Source of the DNA: Firm-04 sp045642925
GTDB lineage: Bacteria; Bacillota; Clostridia; Oscillospirales; Ruminococcaceae
Length of the DNA: 16,421 nt
Assembly: GCA_045642925.1 (NCBI GenBank)
Contig: JAZUJW010000100.1
Location: 1-16,421, forward strand
Reading direction: 5' to 3'
Part shown: in pieces, positions 1 through 7,282 of the stretch
How positions within the stretch are numbered: the first letter of the stretch is position 1
Layout of the letters: the number at the start of each line of letters is the position of its first letter
Notes under the pieces: model-generated
Told to the model about the DNA's origin: nothing
The model's database searches: none
Seen by the model: the letters and a program-made list of their open reading frames with translations, nothing else
Position numbers and translations under genes: made by a program

Positions 1-83
1 TGGACTTCGCAAGCTTTTGAAAAAGCCCCCGCAAAACTTTAATTTCGCTTCGCGTGCATGAACGGATAGTACAGAACACATCT
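1..83. other. Left-edge sequence without a recognisable gene
   Basis: This short stretch is outside any supported gene. A plus-strand frame starting at base 1 stays open for 13 codons to a TAA, so it could be the tail of a gene lying to the left, but nothing in those few codons is recognisable. Confidence 0.3.
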
Positions 84-121
84 AAAAACAGCGTTTCCAT
101 TCACATGAAAACGCTGTTTTT
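84..121 (-). terminator. Intrinsic terminator of the sugar-transport operon
   Basis: Two 17-base arms (84-100 and 105-121) pair with one A-C mismatch around a 4-base loop. The arms begin and end in A or T runs, so the hairpin has a T-run on either strand. It starts 4 bases past the stop codon of the minus-strand 234-aa gene. It therefore most likely ends the leftward chvE-mmsA-mmsB transcript, and could also stop rightward transcription. Confidence 0.85.
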
Positions 122-125
122 TCGC

Positions 126-830
126 CTAAAGCGCATCATATACCTGATTCTGTATCGGTAACCGCTGTAACCGCGGATACAAACTGCCATACAATTCCTT
201 CAGCCTTTTTGCATCCTGCGGACTAAGCTTCTCAATCAACGGAATCGCAAATCCCTGTACCGCTTCCAGCATCCAGTAAATGCTCACCGGCTCCTGATGT
301 GCAGTCGGTGTCTGAAACATAAATTCCAACACACACCGCACTTCTGCCGAATCAGGACTCGTCTCAGCAAACGCTTTCAATTCCGTTTCCACCGATTCAG
401 AAAATTGTTCGTGACACGGGTCATCCGCCGCTTTCTTGCCAAATCCGAATAATCCGTCCGCAGGCTTCCGATTTTTTTCAGCCGCCAGCGCCTTTTCAAT
501 GTAATCCTTATAAAGCGCTTGCAGTGCATTCAGTGCGGCAGAAGATTCTGCGGGCGTTTCACATTCATCAGCTTCCTCTGTGATGATTGCGGAATCCGTT
601 TCCGGAAGCGCGGCATTTGCTGTGTCAGCTTGCCAACGCTTCCGGATGTAGATGCCGAATACGAGTGCCGCCGCAATGAATGCGCCGCCAATCAGTTTGC
701 TAATCAGCGGGGACATTTCCCCGTTTTCATTCTGAAAAATCTTTACGCCAATGTAAATCAGGTATCCTGCGACCAGAACACGGAGAATCGCTGACGTACT
801 TGCTTTGGAACGCTGTTCATTGTCATTCAT
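126..830 (-). CDS. Two-TM membrane protein of unknown function, last gene of the sugar ABC operon
   Basis: I do not recognise this 234-aa protein. Two hydrophobic segments at about residues 12-31 and 44-62 form an N-terminal hairpin. They are followed by an acidic, low-complexity stretch (about 68-100) and a soluble, probably helical C-terminal domain (about 100-234). The second TM is followed by a basic IRKRW, which would place the C-terminal domain in the cytoplasm. The start lies only 3 bases after the permease stop codon, so it is very probably co-transcribed and translationally coupled. A terminator follows immediately. The context suggests an accessory role to monosaccharide uptake, but no domain supports a specific function. 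Confidence 0.75.
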   Translation of the reverse strand: MNDNEQRSKASTSAILRVLVAGYLIYIGVKIFQNENGEMSPLISKLIGGAFIAAALVFGIYIRKRWQADTANAALPETDSAIITEEADECETPAESSAALNALQALYKDYIEKALAAEKNRKPADGLFGFGKKAADDPCHEQFSESVETELKAFAETSPDSAEVRCVLEFMFQTPTAHQEPVSIYWMLEAVQGFAIPLIEKLSPQDAKRLKELYGSLYPRLQRLPIQNQVYDAL

Positions 831-833
831 GCA

Positions 834-1994
834 TCAGCCTGCCTTGCCGGTCTTGTGGTTGGATACAACGTCGAAGATAACGGCAACCAGCAGCACAGCA
901 CCCTTGACAACATACTGCCAGTTGTTATTCAGACCGATGATGGACATACCTTGGTTGATGACACCGAGGAGAATTGCACCGACCATGATGCCGGGAACCG
1001 TACCGCTGCCGCCGTATGCCGAAGCACCGCCGATGAAGCACGAACCGATTGCATCCATTTCGAAGGAGTTACCCGTATCACCATTGACAGAACCGATACG
1101 TGCAGCCATCAGCAAACCGGAAAGACCTGCCAGCAGTGACATGGAGGTATATGCCATGAAGTAGACTCGTTCCGTATTAATGCCCGAAAGCTTGGTTGCT
1201 TTTTCGTTGCCGCCGACTGCATAGAAATAACGTCCGAAAGCGGTCTTGGAGGTAATGAATGCATAAAGGAATACAACAGCAAGCACCCACAGTGCCATGA
1301 CCGGAATGCCCTTATAGTGTGCAAGTTTCCATGTGTAGAACACAACCAGTGCGTCAATCACACAAATACGGCTGAAATCAGAAACGAAAGATGCCTGTTT
1401 GTAGCCCTTCTTCGCCTTTTTGGAACGGCTGATGAACAGGTTGACCAGCAGAAATACAGAAATTGCAATACCGACAATAAAGGCAGACCATTTCACTTCG
1501 CCGTCCACGCCCGGAACATTGATATAGGAAGCAAAGATATTGAGGAAGGTCTGGTTGTTGATGGCAACGGTCTTGGAATCCAGAATGGCACGTCCCAGAC
1601 CACGGAACAGGAACATTCCTGCAAGGGTACAGATGAAAGGCGGAATGTGGATATTACCGATCCAGAAGCCCTGCCAGACACCGATCACAGCAGAAAGTGC
1701 CAGACAAATCAGAATGACAAATACAGGATGGATGGAGGTTTTTGCCATCATCTGGGCGGCGATCGCACCGATCAGGCAGACCGTAGAACCAACGGAAAGG
1801 TCAATGTTACCGCCTGTCAGGATGCAAAGCAGCATACCGCAAGCCATGACCAGCACGTAAGCATTCTGAAGCAGCAGGTTGGAAAGGTTCTGCGGATACA
1901 GCAGACGTCCCTGCGTCAGAACGGCAAAGAGGACAAAGACCACTGCAAGCGCAATGACCATCGTATATTTTTTGATAAGTTCTTTTGTGTTCAT
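834..1994 (-). CDS. mmsB: Multiple-monosaccharide ABC transporter permease (MmsB/GguB type)
   Basis: A 386-aa integral membrane protein with about ten hydrophobic segments, of the BPD_transp_2 family that forms the channel of CUT2 sugar importers. Family signatures visible are GGNIDLSVGS in the N-terminal third, the AVGGNEKATKLSGI loop expected to contact the ATPase, and a glycine-rich segment ending in GTVPGIMVGA. I chose the ATG at 1994 because GAGGGA lies 7 bases upstream; the open frame also reaches a GTG at 2009 that lacks such a site. The ATG lies 15 bases past the ATPase stop. Together with the ATPase and ChvE-like binding protein it would import aldoses such as xylose, arabinose, galactose or glucose. 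The exact substrate cannot be read from the sequence. Confidence 0.93.
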   Translation of the reverse strand: MNTKELIKKYTMVIALAVVFVLFAVLTQGRLLYPQNLSNLLLQNAYVLVMACGMLLCILTGGNIDLSVGSTVCLIGAIAAQMMAKTSIHPVFVILICLALSAVIGVWQGFWIGNIHIPPFICTLAGMFLFRGLGRAILDSKTVAINNQTFLNIFASYINVPGVDGEVKWSAFIVGIAISVFLLVNLFISRSKKAKKGYKQASFVSDFSRICVIDALVVFYTWKLAHYKGIPVMALWVLAVVFLYAFITSKTAFGRYFYAVGGNEKATKLSGINTERVYFMAYTSMSLLAGLSGLLMAARIGSVNGDTGNSFEMDAIGSCFIGGASAYGGSGTVPGIMVGAILLGVINQGMSIIGLNNNWQYVVKGAVLLVAVIFDVVSNHKTGKAG

Positions 1995-2009
1995 GTTGCA
2001 TTCCCTCAC

Positions 2010-3548
2010 TTATTTTTTGTCAGATTGGAGGATTGCAGCCATAATTTTCTCCTGCGTTGCCTCCGCAGCGGGCATTTCTGCCACCATGCTGCCTTCATTC
2101 ATGACATAGATTCGGTCGCACATACCCAGCAGTTCAGGCATTTCGGAAGAAATCATAATGACCGATTTGCCCTGCGCCACAAGGTCGTTCATAATACAAT
2201 AGATCTCATATTTCGCGCCGACATCAATACCGCGTGTCGGTTCATCGAGGATCAGCACTTCGGGATCTGCAAACATCCATTTCGAGAGCAAGACCTTCTG
2301 CTGATTGCCGCCCGAAAGATTTCCGACATTCTGCTGAACGGTCGGTGTTTTGGTACGAAGGCGCTCTTTGTAGTCCTCCGCCACAGCATTTTCTTTGCCG
2401 ACATCAATAATGCCGTTTTTGCAGACCTTTTCAAGCCGCGCCATCGTATTGTTCTTTGCGATGCTTTCCGTCAGGATCAAACCGTTGCCTTTACGGTCTT
2501 CTGTGACGTAAGCAAGTCCCGCTTCGATGGCATCACGGACTTTTTTGAGTTCCATCGGCTTGCCGTCAATTTTGAGTGAACCGCTGATTTCCGTACCATA
2601 AGAATGCCCGAAGATGGACATGGCAAGTTCGGTTCTGCCTGCGCCCTGCAAGCCCGAAAATCCGACGATTTCGCCGTGGTTGACATGGAACGACACGTCA
2701 TTGACCACTTTGCGTTCCGTATAAAGCGGATGATGCACTGTCCAGTGTTCGACTTCCAGACCGACTTTGTCACTGACATTGTGTTCACGTTCGGGGTAAC
2801 GGTCACTGAGTTCTCTGCCGACCATGCCGCGAATGATACGGGCTTCATCAATGTTATGGTCTGCATTGTCGATGGTCTCGATGGTCGTACCATCGCGCAA
2901 TACCGTGATTTTATCAGCAACATAGGAAATTTCATTCAGTTTATGCGAAATGATGATGGAGGTCATACCGTTTTCCTTTTTGAAGGTCAGCAGTAAGTCC
3001 AGCAGCATACGGGAATCTTCTTCGTTCAGTGAGGAAGTCGGTTCGTCCAGAATCAGCAGTTTGACGTTTTTACTGAGTGCCTTTGCGATTTCGACAAGCT
3101 GTTGTTTACCAGTTCCGATGTCCTTAATTAAAGTTGTGGCATTTTCTTTCAGACCGACCTGCCGCATATGTTCTTCGGCTTCGTGATAGGTTTTGTCCCA
3201 GTCGATACCGAACCGTCCCTTGCGCTCATTGCCAAGAAACATATTTTCACCAATGGATAGTTCCGGAATCAGTGCAAGTTCCTGATGAATGATAACGATG
3301 CCGTTGCTTTCGCTGTCGTGCAGGGTTTTGAATTGGCAAACCTCACCGTTGTAAACGATGTCGCCCGTATAAGTCCCATACGGATAGATGCCGCTGAGGA
3401 CATTCATGAGGGTGGATTTGCCTGCACCGTTTTCACCGACCAGTGCATGAATTTCGCCGCGCTTGACTTGCAGATTGACTTGGTCAAGCGCCTTGACACT
3501 TGGGAATTCCTTGGTGATATTTTTCATTTCCAAAATCAAATCTGTCAA
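2010..3548 (-). CDS. mmsA: Multiple-monosaccharide ABC transporter ATP-binding protein (MmsA/GguA type), TTG start
   Basis: A 512-aa cytoplasmic ATPase with two fused nucleotide-binding domains, as usual for CUT2 importers. The first domain has a canonical Walker A (GENGAGKST, about residues 38-46) and a Walker B in LLILDEPTSSL. The second has the family's degenerate P-loop (GLQGAGRTEL), a full LSGGNQQK signature and LILDEPTRGIDVG. Each half therefore has its own strengths: intact P-loop in the first, intact signature in the second. I set the start at the TTG at 3548. GGAGGG lies 6 bases upstream, the protein then begins TDLILEMKNITKEF, where family alignments begin, and the length fits. The longer open frame to 3608 adds a basic, unconserved tail. 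It follows the binding-protein gene and a hairpin. Confidence 0.93.
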   Translation of the reverse strand: MTDLILEMKNITKEFPSVKALDQVNLQVKRGEIHALVGENGAGKSTLMNVLSGIYPYGTYTGDIVYNGEVCQFKTLHDSESNGIVIIHQELALIPELSIGENMFLGNERKGRFGIDWDKTYHEAEEHMRQVGLKENATTLIKDIGTGKQQLVEIAKALSKNVKLLILDEPTSSLNEEDSRMLLDLLLTFKKENGMTSIIISHKLNEISYVADKITVLRDGTTIETIDNADHNIDEARIIRGMVGRELSDRYPEREHNVSDKVGLEVEHWTVHHPLYTERKVVNDVSFHVNHGEIVGFSGLQGAGRTELAMSIFGHSYGTEISGSLKIDGKPMELKKVRDAIEAGLAYVTEDRKGNGLILTESIAKNNTMARLEKVCKNGIIDVGKENAVAEDYKERLRTKTPTVQQNVGNLSGGNQQKVLLSKWMFADPEVLILDEPTRGIDVGAKYEIYCIMNDLVAQGKSVIMISSEMPELLGMCDRIYVMNEGSMVAEMPAAEATQEKIMAAILQSDKK

Positions 3549-3674
3549 ATAAATCCCTCCATGCGTTCTATATTTCTTTTGTCTTTGCCATATTTCATAT
3601 TCAGCCAATCGGGATTCGAAAAGGAACGGAATCCCAACAGCGTTATATTCAGATTTATTATTTCATAAATAAGA

Positions 3675-3703
3675 AAAGAGGACGGGCACAGCCCGCCCTC
3701 TTT
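3675..3703 (-). terminator. Intercistronic hairpin (leaky terminator or mRNA stabiliser) between chvE and mmsA
   Basis: Arms of 13 bases (3675-3687 and 3691-3703) pair fully, with one G-T wobble, around a 3-base loop. On the minus strand a T-rich tail (TTTTCTTATTT) follows. It lies 28 bases past the stop of the binding-protein gene and upstream of the ATPase gene. In many solute-binding-protein operons such an element lowers readthrough and protects the upstream message, so that more binding protein than ATPase is made. That role is inferred here. Confidence 0.75.
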
Positions 3704-3731
3704 CAGACATACTTGGTTGTGAGGTATCAAA

Positions 3732-4964
3732 TCAGGTAGAAGAAGCAGTGGATTCCAGATATTTGTTGTTGCTGTCCCACTGATACAGACCGGTATCAAC
3801 CAGTTTCTGAAGGTTGTCTTTGGTGATGACATAAGGAACAAGCAGGTAGGAAGGAACTTTCTTTACGCCGTTGTCATAGGACTCGGTGTCATAGGAAGCT
3901 TCTGCGGAGAGGGAAGAAAGCAGACCTGCGTCAGGAGTCTGACCTGCGAGGATTGCCTTGGAAACTTCGAGGGTAACGCTTGCTTCATCGCTGACGTTCT
4001 TGTAAACGGTCATCGTCTGGATGCCGTCCACGATGTTCTGGAGGTTTGCGATATCGCCGTCCTGACCGGTAACGATCGGGGTATTGCCGCCAGCATAGTC
4101 AGAGGTGATCGCCTTTGCAACGCCCAGTGCGGTGGAGTCGTTGGAGCAAAGTGCAACATCCAGCTTTGTGCCGCCTGCATAGTAGGAAGCGAGGGTGTTC
4201 TGCATATTGTCGAATGCGGTGTCAGTAGACCAGCTTGCAGTTGCAACCTGTTCGAATTCCTTCTTGCCCGAAGGAATGACGAGCTTGCCTGCATCAATAT
4301 AGGGCTTCAGGGTGTCGAATGCACCATTGAAGAAGAAGCCTGCATTGTTGACAGCGGGGTCACCGGCAGTGAATTCGATGTTGAACGGGCCGTCAGCGGT
4401 ATCGAGTTTCAGCTGGTCGCGGACGAATTCGCCCTGCAGCTTACCAACGGTATAGTTATCGAAGGATACATAATAAGAAACAGCATCGGTATTCATGATC
4501 AGACGGTCATAAGCGATAACAGGGATATTGGCATCCTTTGCATCGGTAAGAGTCTGAGACAGGGTGCTGCCGTCGATCGCAGCGATCATCAGCAGGTCAA
4601 CGCCGTCAGCGATCATGCCCTGAATATCGTTATTCTGCTGGTTGGTGTCGTTATCGGAGTATTTGAGTTCGACTTTGTAGCCCGCAGCTTCAAACTGGTT
4701 TTTGAGGTATTCGCCGTCACGATTCCAACGCTCAAGGGACTTAGTCGGCATAGCGATACCAACCGTTTTGTCGCCTGCGTCAGCGGTGCCGGAAGCCTCA
4801 CCTTCGCTGGAACTGCTGTCAGACTTGCCGGAGTCGCTCTCGGAGCTGGAGCTCTTATCGGGAGTGCTGCTGCTTGTGTCGGTCGATGCGGTAGAGCTTT
4901 CGCCGCAGCCTGCGAGCGATGCGCATACTACCAGTGCAAGGAATGGTGCAAGAAACTTTCTCAT
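3732..4964 (-). CDS. chvE: ChvE-type multiple-monosaccharide ABC transporter substrate-binding lipoprotein
   Basis: A 410-aa sugar-binding protein of the periplasmic-binding-protein 4 family. Residues 1-20 are a lipoprotein signal with lipobox LAGC and Cys20 as the lipidated residue. A Ser/Thr/Asp/Glu-rich tether (about 21-66) spaces the protein from the membrane. The binding domain begins at KTVGIAMPTKSLERW and contains the conserved DVALCSNDSTALG and IVTGQDGD segments expected of ChvE-like proteins. It would deliver aldose sugars to the permease. AGGAGG lies just upstream of the ATG, making this a strongly translated first gene of the operon. A sigma-A-type promoter lies about 60 bases upstream of the start, and an intercistronic hairpin follows the gene. 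The sugar specificity is not deducible. Confidence 0.92.
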   Translation of the reverse strand: MRKFLAPFLALVVCASLAGCGESSTASTDTSSSTPDKSSSSESDSGKSDSSSSEGEASGTADAGDKTVGIAMPTKSLERWNRDGEYLKNQFEAAGYKVELKYSDNDTNQQNNDIQGMIADGVDLLMIAAIDGSTLSQTLTDAKDANIPVIAYDRLIMNTDAVSYYVSFDNYTVGKLQGEFVRDQLKLDTADGPFNIEFTAGDPAVNNAGFFFNGAFDTLKPYIDAGKLVIPSGKKEFEQVATASWSTDTAFDNMQNTLASYYAGGTKLDVALCSNDSTALGVAKAITSDYAGGNTPIVTGQDGDIANLQNIVDGIQTMTVYKNVSDEASVTLEVSKAILAGQTPDAGLLSSLSAEASYDTESYDNGVKKVPSYLLVPYVITKDNLQKLVDTGLYQWDSNNKYLESTASST

Positions 4965-5030
4965 AAAATTTTCCTCCTAACATAATGGGTTTCTCACCTT
5001 ATAGAAACTGTAAGCCAGCCTCTTGAAATC

Positions 5031-5059
5031 ATTTTACACAAACGGCAATCAGATGTCAA
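5031..5059 (-). promoter_or_regulatory. Sigma-A-type promoter of the sugar ABC operon
   Basis: Read on the minus strand, TTGACA (5059-5054) is followed after exactly 17 bases by TAAAAT (5036-5031). The expected transcript start near 5024 leaves a leader of about 60 bases before the chvE ATG at 4964. Confidence 0.8.
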
Positions 5060-5146
5060 TACATTTTGTTTTTGAAATGGAAAAATTGGCGACTTGTATA
5101 ATCTCGTGCAGTATTTATGTGCAAAAAAGCAAATCGTTTTCAACAG

Positions 5147-5205
5147 TTGTATACATGGTTTATCGAGTTGTACGCACAATTGCGGTGCTATTGTATGCAC
5201 AATTG
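5147..5205. promoter_or_regulatory. Three tandem operator-like elements TTGTAYRCA
   Basis: TTGTATACA (5147), TTGTACGCACAATTG (5168-5182) and TTGTATGCACAATTG (5191-5205) start 21 and 23 bases apart, about two helical turns, so all would face the same side of the DNA. The last two agree at 14 of 15 positions, and each contains TTGT-4 bases-ACAA as a partial dyad. A weaker TTGTTATGT follows at 5217. They lie about 90 bases upstream of the chvE -35 box and about 50 bases upstream of the sigma-operon -35 box. A sugar-responsive activator or response regulator is a plausible ligand, but no such regulator gene is in the window. Confidence 0.5.
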
Positions 5206-5253
5206 ACAAAATATAGTTGTTATGTGGTTTTAAGGCAACACCGCCCCCAACGA

Positions 5254-5282
5254 TTGACGTTCCTCCCATTCTATGATATAAT
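5254..5282 (+). promoter_or_regulatory. Sigma-A-type promoter of the sigma/anti-sigma/dockerin operon
   Basis: TTGACG (5254-5259), a 17-base spacer and TATAAT (5277-5282) form a near-consensus housekeeping promoter. The expected start near 5289 gives a leader of about 115 bases. Since this promoter fits the housekeeping sigma, the ECF gene would have basal transcription independent of its own product. A second, ECF-specific promoter may exist, but I cannot recognise it. Confidence 0.8.
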
Positions 5283-5364
5283 ATTTTTCGAAATGTAGAC
5301 TCTATCCAAAAAAATAATTAAAACAAAAATATTTATAAATCGATGTAAGTTTTCAAAACCATTT

Positions 5365-5382
5365 TCTGTCTTGATAGACAGA
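5365..5382 (+). other. Small leader hairpin upstream of the sigma gene
   Basis: TCTGTC (5365-5370) and GACAGA (5377-5382) pair around a 6-base loop. It sits about 10 bases before the AGGTGG ribosome binding site (5392-5397) of the sigma gene. It could influence translation, or be incidental. Confidence 0.3.
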
Positions 5383-5404
5383 GGGGAAAACAGGTGGTGG
5401 CGTT

Positions 5405-5959
5405 ATGGAAGACGAAAAAATTATTTCGCTGTATTTTCAGCGGAATGAATCCGCAATTACCGAAACACTGCGAAAATACGGCAACTACTGCCGCAGTATC
5501 GCAGCAAGAATTCTTGATTTGCATACGGCAGAAGAATGCCTGAACGATGTGATGCTCAAATTATGGGAAACTATCCCGCCAACGCATCCCGCATCCTTGC
5601 AGGCGTATCTCTCCGCCATTGTCAGACGCATCAGCATCAACCGCTTAGAGCATGACCACGCACAAAAACGCGGAAACGGTCAGGCTGCCCTTTTGCTGGA
5701 AGAATTACAGGAATGCGTTGCCGACAACACCAATATTGAGAAGGAATATGACGCAAAGGAAGTGGTTCTTGCAATCCAGAGATTTCTTGATACATTGCCA
5801 AAGGAATCATCGAATATTTTCATGGAGCGTTTCGGCAATTTCAGGTCAGTAACGGAAATCGCGGAAAAGTACCACCTGACAGAAAATCACATCAATGTGT
5901 CCCTTCACCGCATTCGTAAGAAATTGCGCAAGTATCTGAAAGAGGAGGGATTGGCATGA
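5405..5959 (+). CDS. ECF-like sigma-70 family RNA polymerase sigma factor
   Basis: A 184-aa protein with the two-domain layout of extracytoplasmic-function sigma factors. Region sigma-2 covers about residues 10-80 (AEECLNDVMLKLW, then YLSAIVRRISINRL). A variable acidic linker follows at about 90-115. Region sigma-4 covers about 125-178, with the helix-turn-helix VTEIAEKYHLTENHINVSLHRIRKKL for -35 recognition. There is no sigma-1 or sigma-3 region. AGGTGG lies 7 bases before the ATG. The last codons overlap the next gene by 4 bases (ATGA), the usual coupling of an ECF sigma to its anti-sigma factor. It probably directs RNA polymerase to surface-protein genes, possibly including its own operon. 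The target promoter is unknown. Confidence 0.88.
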   Translation: MEDEKIISLYFQRNESAITETLRKYGNYCRSIAARILDLHTAEECLNDVMLKLWETIPPTHPASLQAYLSAIVRRISINRLEHDHAQKRGNGQAALLLEELQECVADNTNIEKEYDAKEVVLAIQRFLDTLPKESSNIFMERFGNFRSVTEIAEKYHLTENHINVSLHRIRKKLRKYLKEEGLA

Positions 5960-7254
5960 CGGAATTCGATTTACTGCGAGCCATCAGCGAAGTCGACGAC
6001 TCCTACTTTCCGCAGGAATCCCTGCCGAATGAATCTGAAACAGACGAAACAGCGCCGCTTTTGGCAACAAATGAACCTGCTGTTGTTCGTCCGCACAAAA
6101 ACCGCATCTGGATGCGCGTACTAATTGCCAATGCCGCCTGTATTGCTCTGTTCGTATCTGTGTGGGCACTTTACCGCAAAACACATACGGATATCCCGAT
6201 CGTCACACCCCCGCAGACGACGGCTTCTATGACCACAATTACCACTGCGCAAACCCTCATTTCCAAAACCACACCACCGCAAAGCGATACTGCCACAACC
6301 GCCTCCCTTTCTGCGCCCACAGTACATTCCACCTCGGCTGTGACGCAAACGGTTTCTGTGACAACGGCTTTGTCGGCGGACAATACCACACAAGCCCCGC
6401 CTACTGCGACCACCACCCCACAAAACAGTTCGCAGGGCACTGTCAAGACAACCACCCACACCGCTCCGAAAACCGTAACCACCACTCCGCAAACTGTGAA
6501 AACCACGTCCAAACCTGTAACCACCTCTGCCAAACCTGTGACCACCACGGCTGATGTCCATACCACGCAAAATCTTGAGGTTTCTTCTGAATATCGTGAC
6601 ACTACTGTGACATCGGCAACAGACAAAGGGGAAGATGGCTCGTCCACTTCAGGAGGAAACTGTGTTACCACGACCGATAAGGAAGGTCCTTCCGGAGGAC
6701 CCGGCGAACAGAATCCAACGAACAGCGACCCCGAATACAAAACCGTCTGGTATGACGATGTAGAATACCATGTTTATGAAAACCATGCATCCATTGTTGG
6801 CCATGAATTTACGGGCAACAAACTCGAACTGCCCTCTACGCTCAACGGCGTACCCGTTACGCAAATTGAAACAGCCGCCTTTGCGGATATGCCTGCAAAT
6901 GAGGTGATCTTACCGTCTTCTTTGAAGCGGATTGACGATCGCGCATTTGCGTATAGTCAGATTCGGTCGATTGTCGTTCCTGAAAGCGTTAAATACATGG
7001 GCAGTGCAGTTTTTAAGGGCTGTATGCAATTGCAGTCCGCTGAGATCCATGCTGAAATTTCCTATCTTGCATCCGAAATGTTTGAATGGTGTTCTTCTCT
7101 TTCTGCGGTCACATTGCCGCAAACGCTCTATTCCATTGAAGCGTATGCTTTCTATGAATGCAGTTCGCTGACAGATCTCGAACTGCCTGAAAGCGTGGAA
7201 TGGATCGATGATACTGCGTTTTTGTCAACACCGTTCGAAAATACGTTCCGTTAG
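5956..7254 (+). CDS. Probable anti-sigma factor with extracellular Thr-rich stalk and BspA-type LRR sensor domain
   Basis: A 432-aa single-pass membrane protein. Residues 1-50 are a short acidic cytoplasmic region starting MTEFDLLRAISEVDDSYF, which would hold the sigma-binding segment. One TM helix lies at about 51-73. Residues about 76-256 form a Thr/Pro/Lys-rich stalk with repeated KTT, PVTT and TTT blocks, probably a wall-spanning, O-glycosylatable linker. Residues about 262-432 form a leucine-rich BspA-type domain (NGVPVTQIETAAF, LPSSLKRIDDRAF, VPESVKYMGSAVF, LPQTLYSIEAYAF, LPESVEWIDDTAF). The anti-sigma role is inferred from topology and from the 4-base overlap with the sigma gene. The layout parallels clostridial RsgI proteins, which carry carbohydrate-binding modules outside, but no RsgI domain is visible. 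The next gene encodes related LRR modules. Confidence 0.72.
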   Translation: MTEFDLLRAISEVDDSYFPQESLPNESETDETAPLLATNEPAVVRPHKNRIWMRVLIANAACIALFVSVWALYRKTHTDIPIVTPPQTTASMTTITTAQTLISKTTPPQSDTATTASLSAPTVHSTSAVTQTVSVTTALSADNTTQAPPTATTTPQNSSQGTVKTTTHTAPKTVTTTPQTVKTTSKPVTTSAKPVTTTADVHTTQNLEVSSEYRDTTVTSATDKGEDGSSTSGGNCVTTTDKEGPSGGPGEQNPTNSDPEYKTVWYDDVEYHVYENHASIVGHEFTGNKLELPSTLNGVPVTQIETAAFADMPANEVILPSSLKRIDDRAFAYSQIRSIVVPESVKYMGSAVFKGCMQLQSAEIHAEISYLASEMFEWCSSLSAVTLPQTLYSIEAYAFYECSSLTDLELPESVEWIDDTAFLSTPFENTFR

Positions 7255-7282
7255 CCCATATCATCATAAGGAGGATTTTACG

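Larger units (their letters stand above)
4965..5404. other. Divergent intergenic control region
   Basis: About 440 AT-rich bases separate the leftward sugar-import operon from the rightward sigma-factor operon. The region holds a minus-strand promoter near the chvE end, a plus-strand promoter near the sigma end, tandem TTGTAYRCA elements between them, and a small hairpin just before the sigma gene. I see no credible coding frame: the 91-aa frames on both strands lack a ribosome binding site and have biased, non-protein-like composition. Confidence 0.75.

Noticed and set aside
1317..2579. A 420-codon plus-strand open frame
   Set aside because: It lies antisense across the permease and ATPase genes, which have unmistakable family motifs. 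Its translation is rich in His, Asp, Arg and Asn without domains, and it has no ribosome binding site.
3549..3608. Longer N-terminus of the ABC ATPase
   Set aside because: The TTG at 3548 has GGAGGG at the right distance and starts where family proteins start. The extra residues are unlike the family.
6200..6600. Possible tandem DNA repeat or CRISPR-like array in the Thr-rich segment
   Set aside because: The repetition is only in the encoded amino acids (Thr codons). There are no constant repeats with unique spacers.
6171..6740. Minus-strand frame rich in Val and Cys opposite the Thr-rich stalk
   Set aside because: ACN-type Thr codons read backwards give Val, Gly and Cys codons, so the frame is a by-product of the low-complexity stalk.
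7208..7282. Upstream extension of the LRR-dockerin protein
   Set aside because: These 25 codons lie mostly inside the previous gene. The ATG at 7283 has an AAGGAGG site and begins a proper signal peptide.
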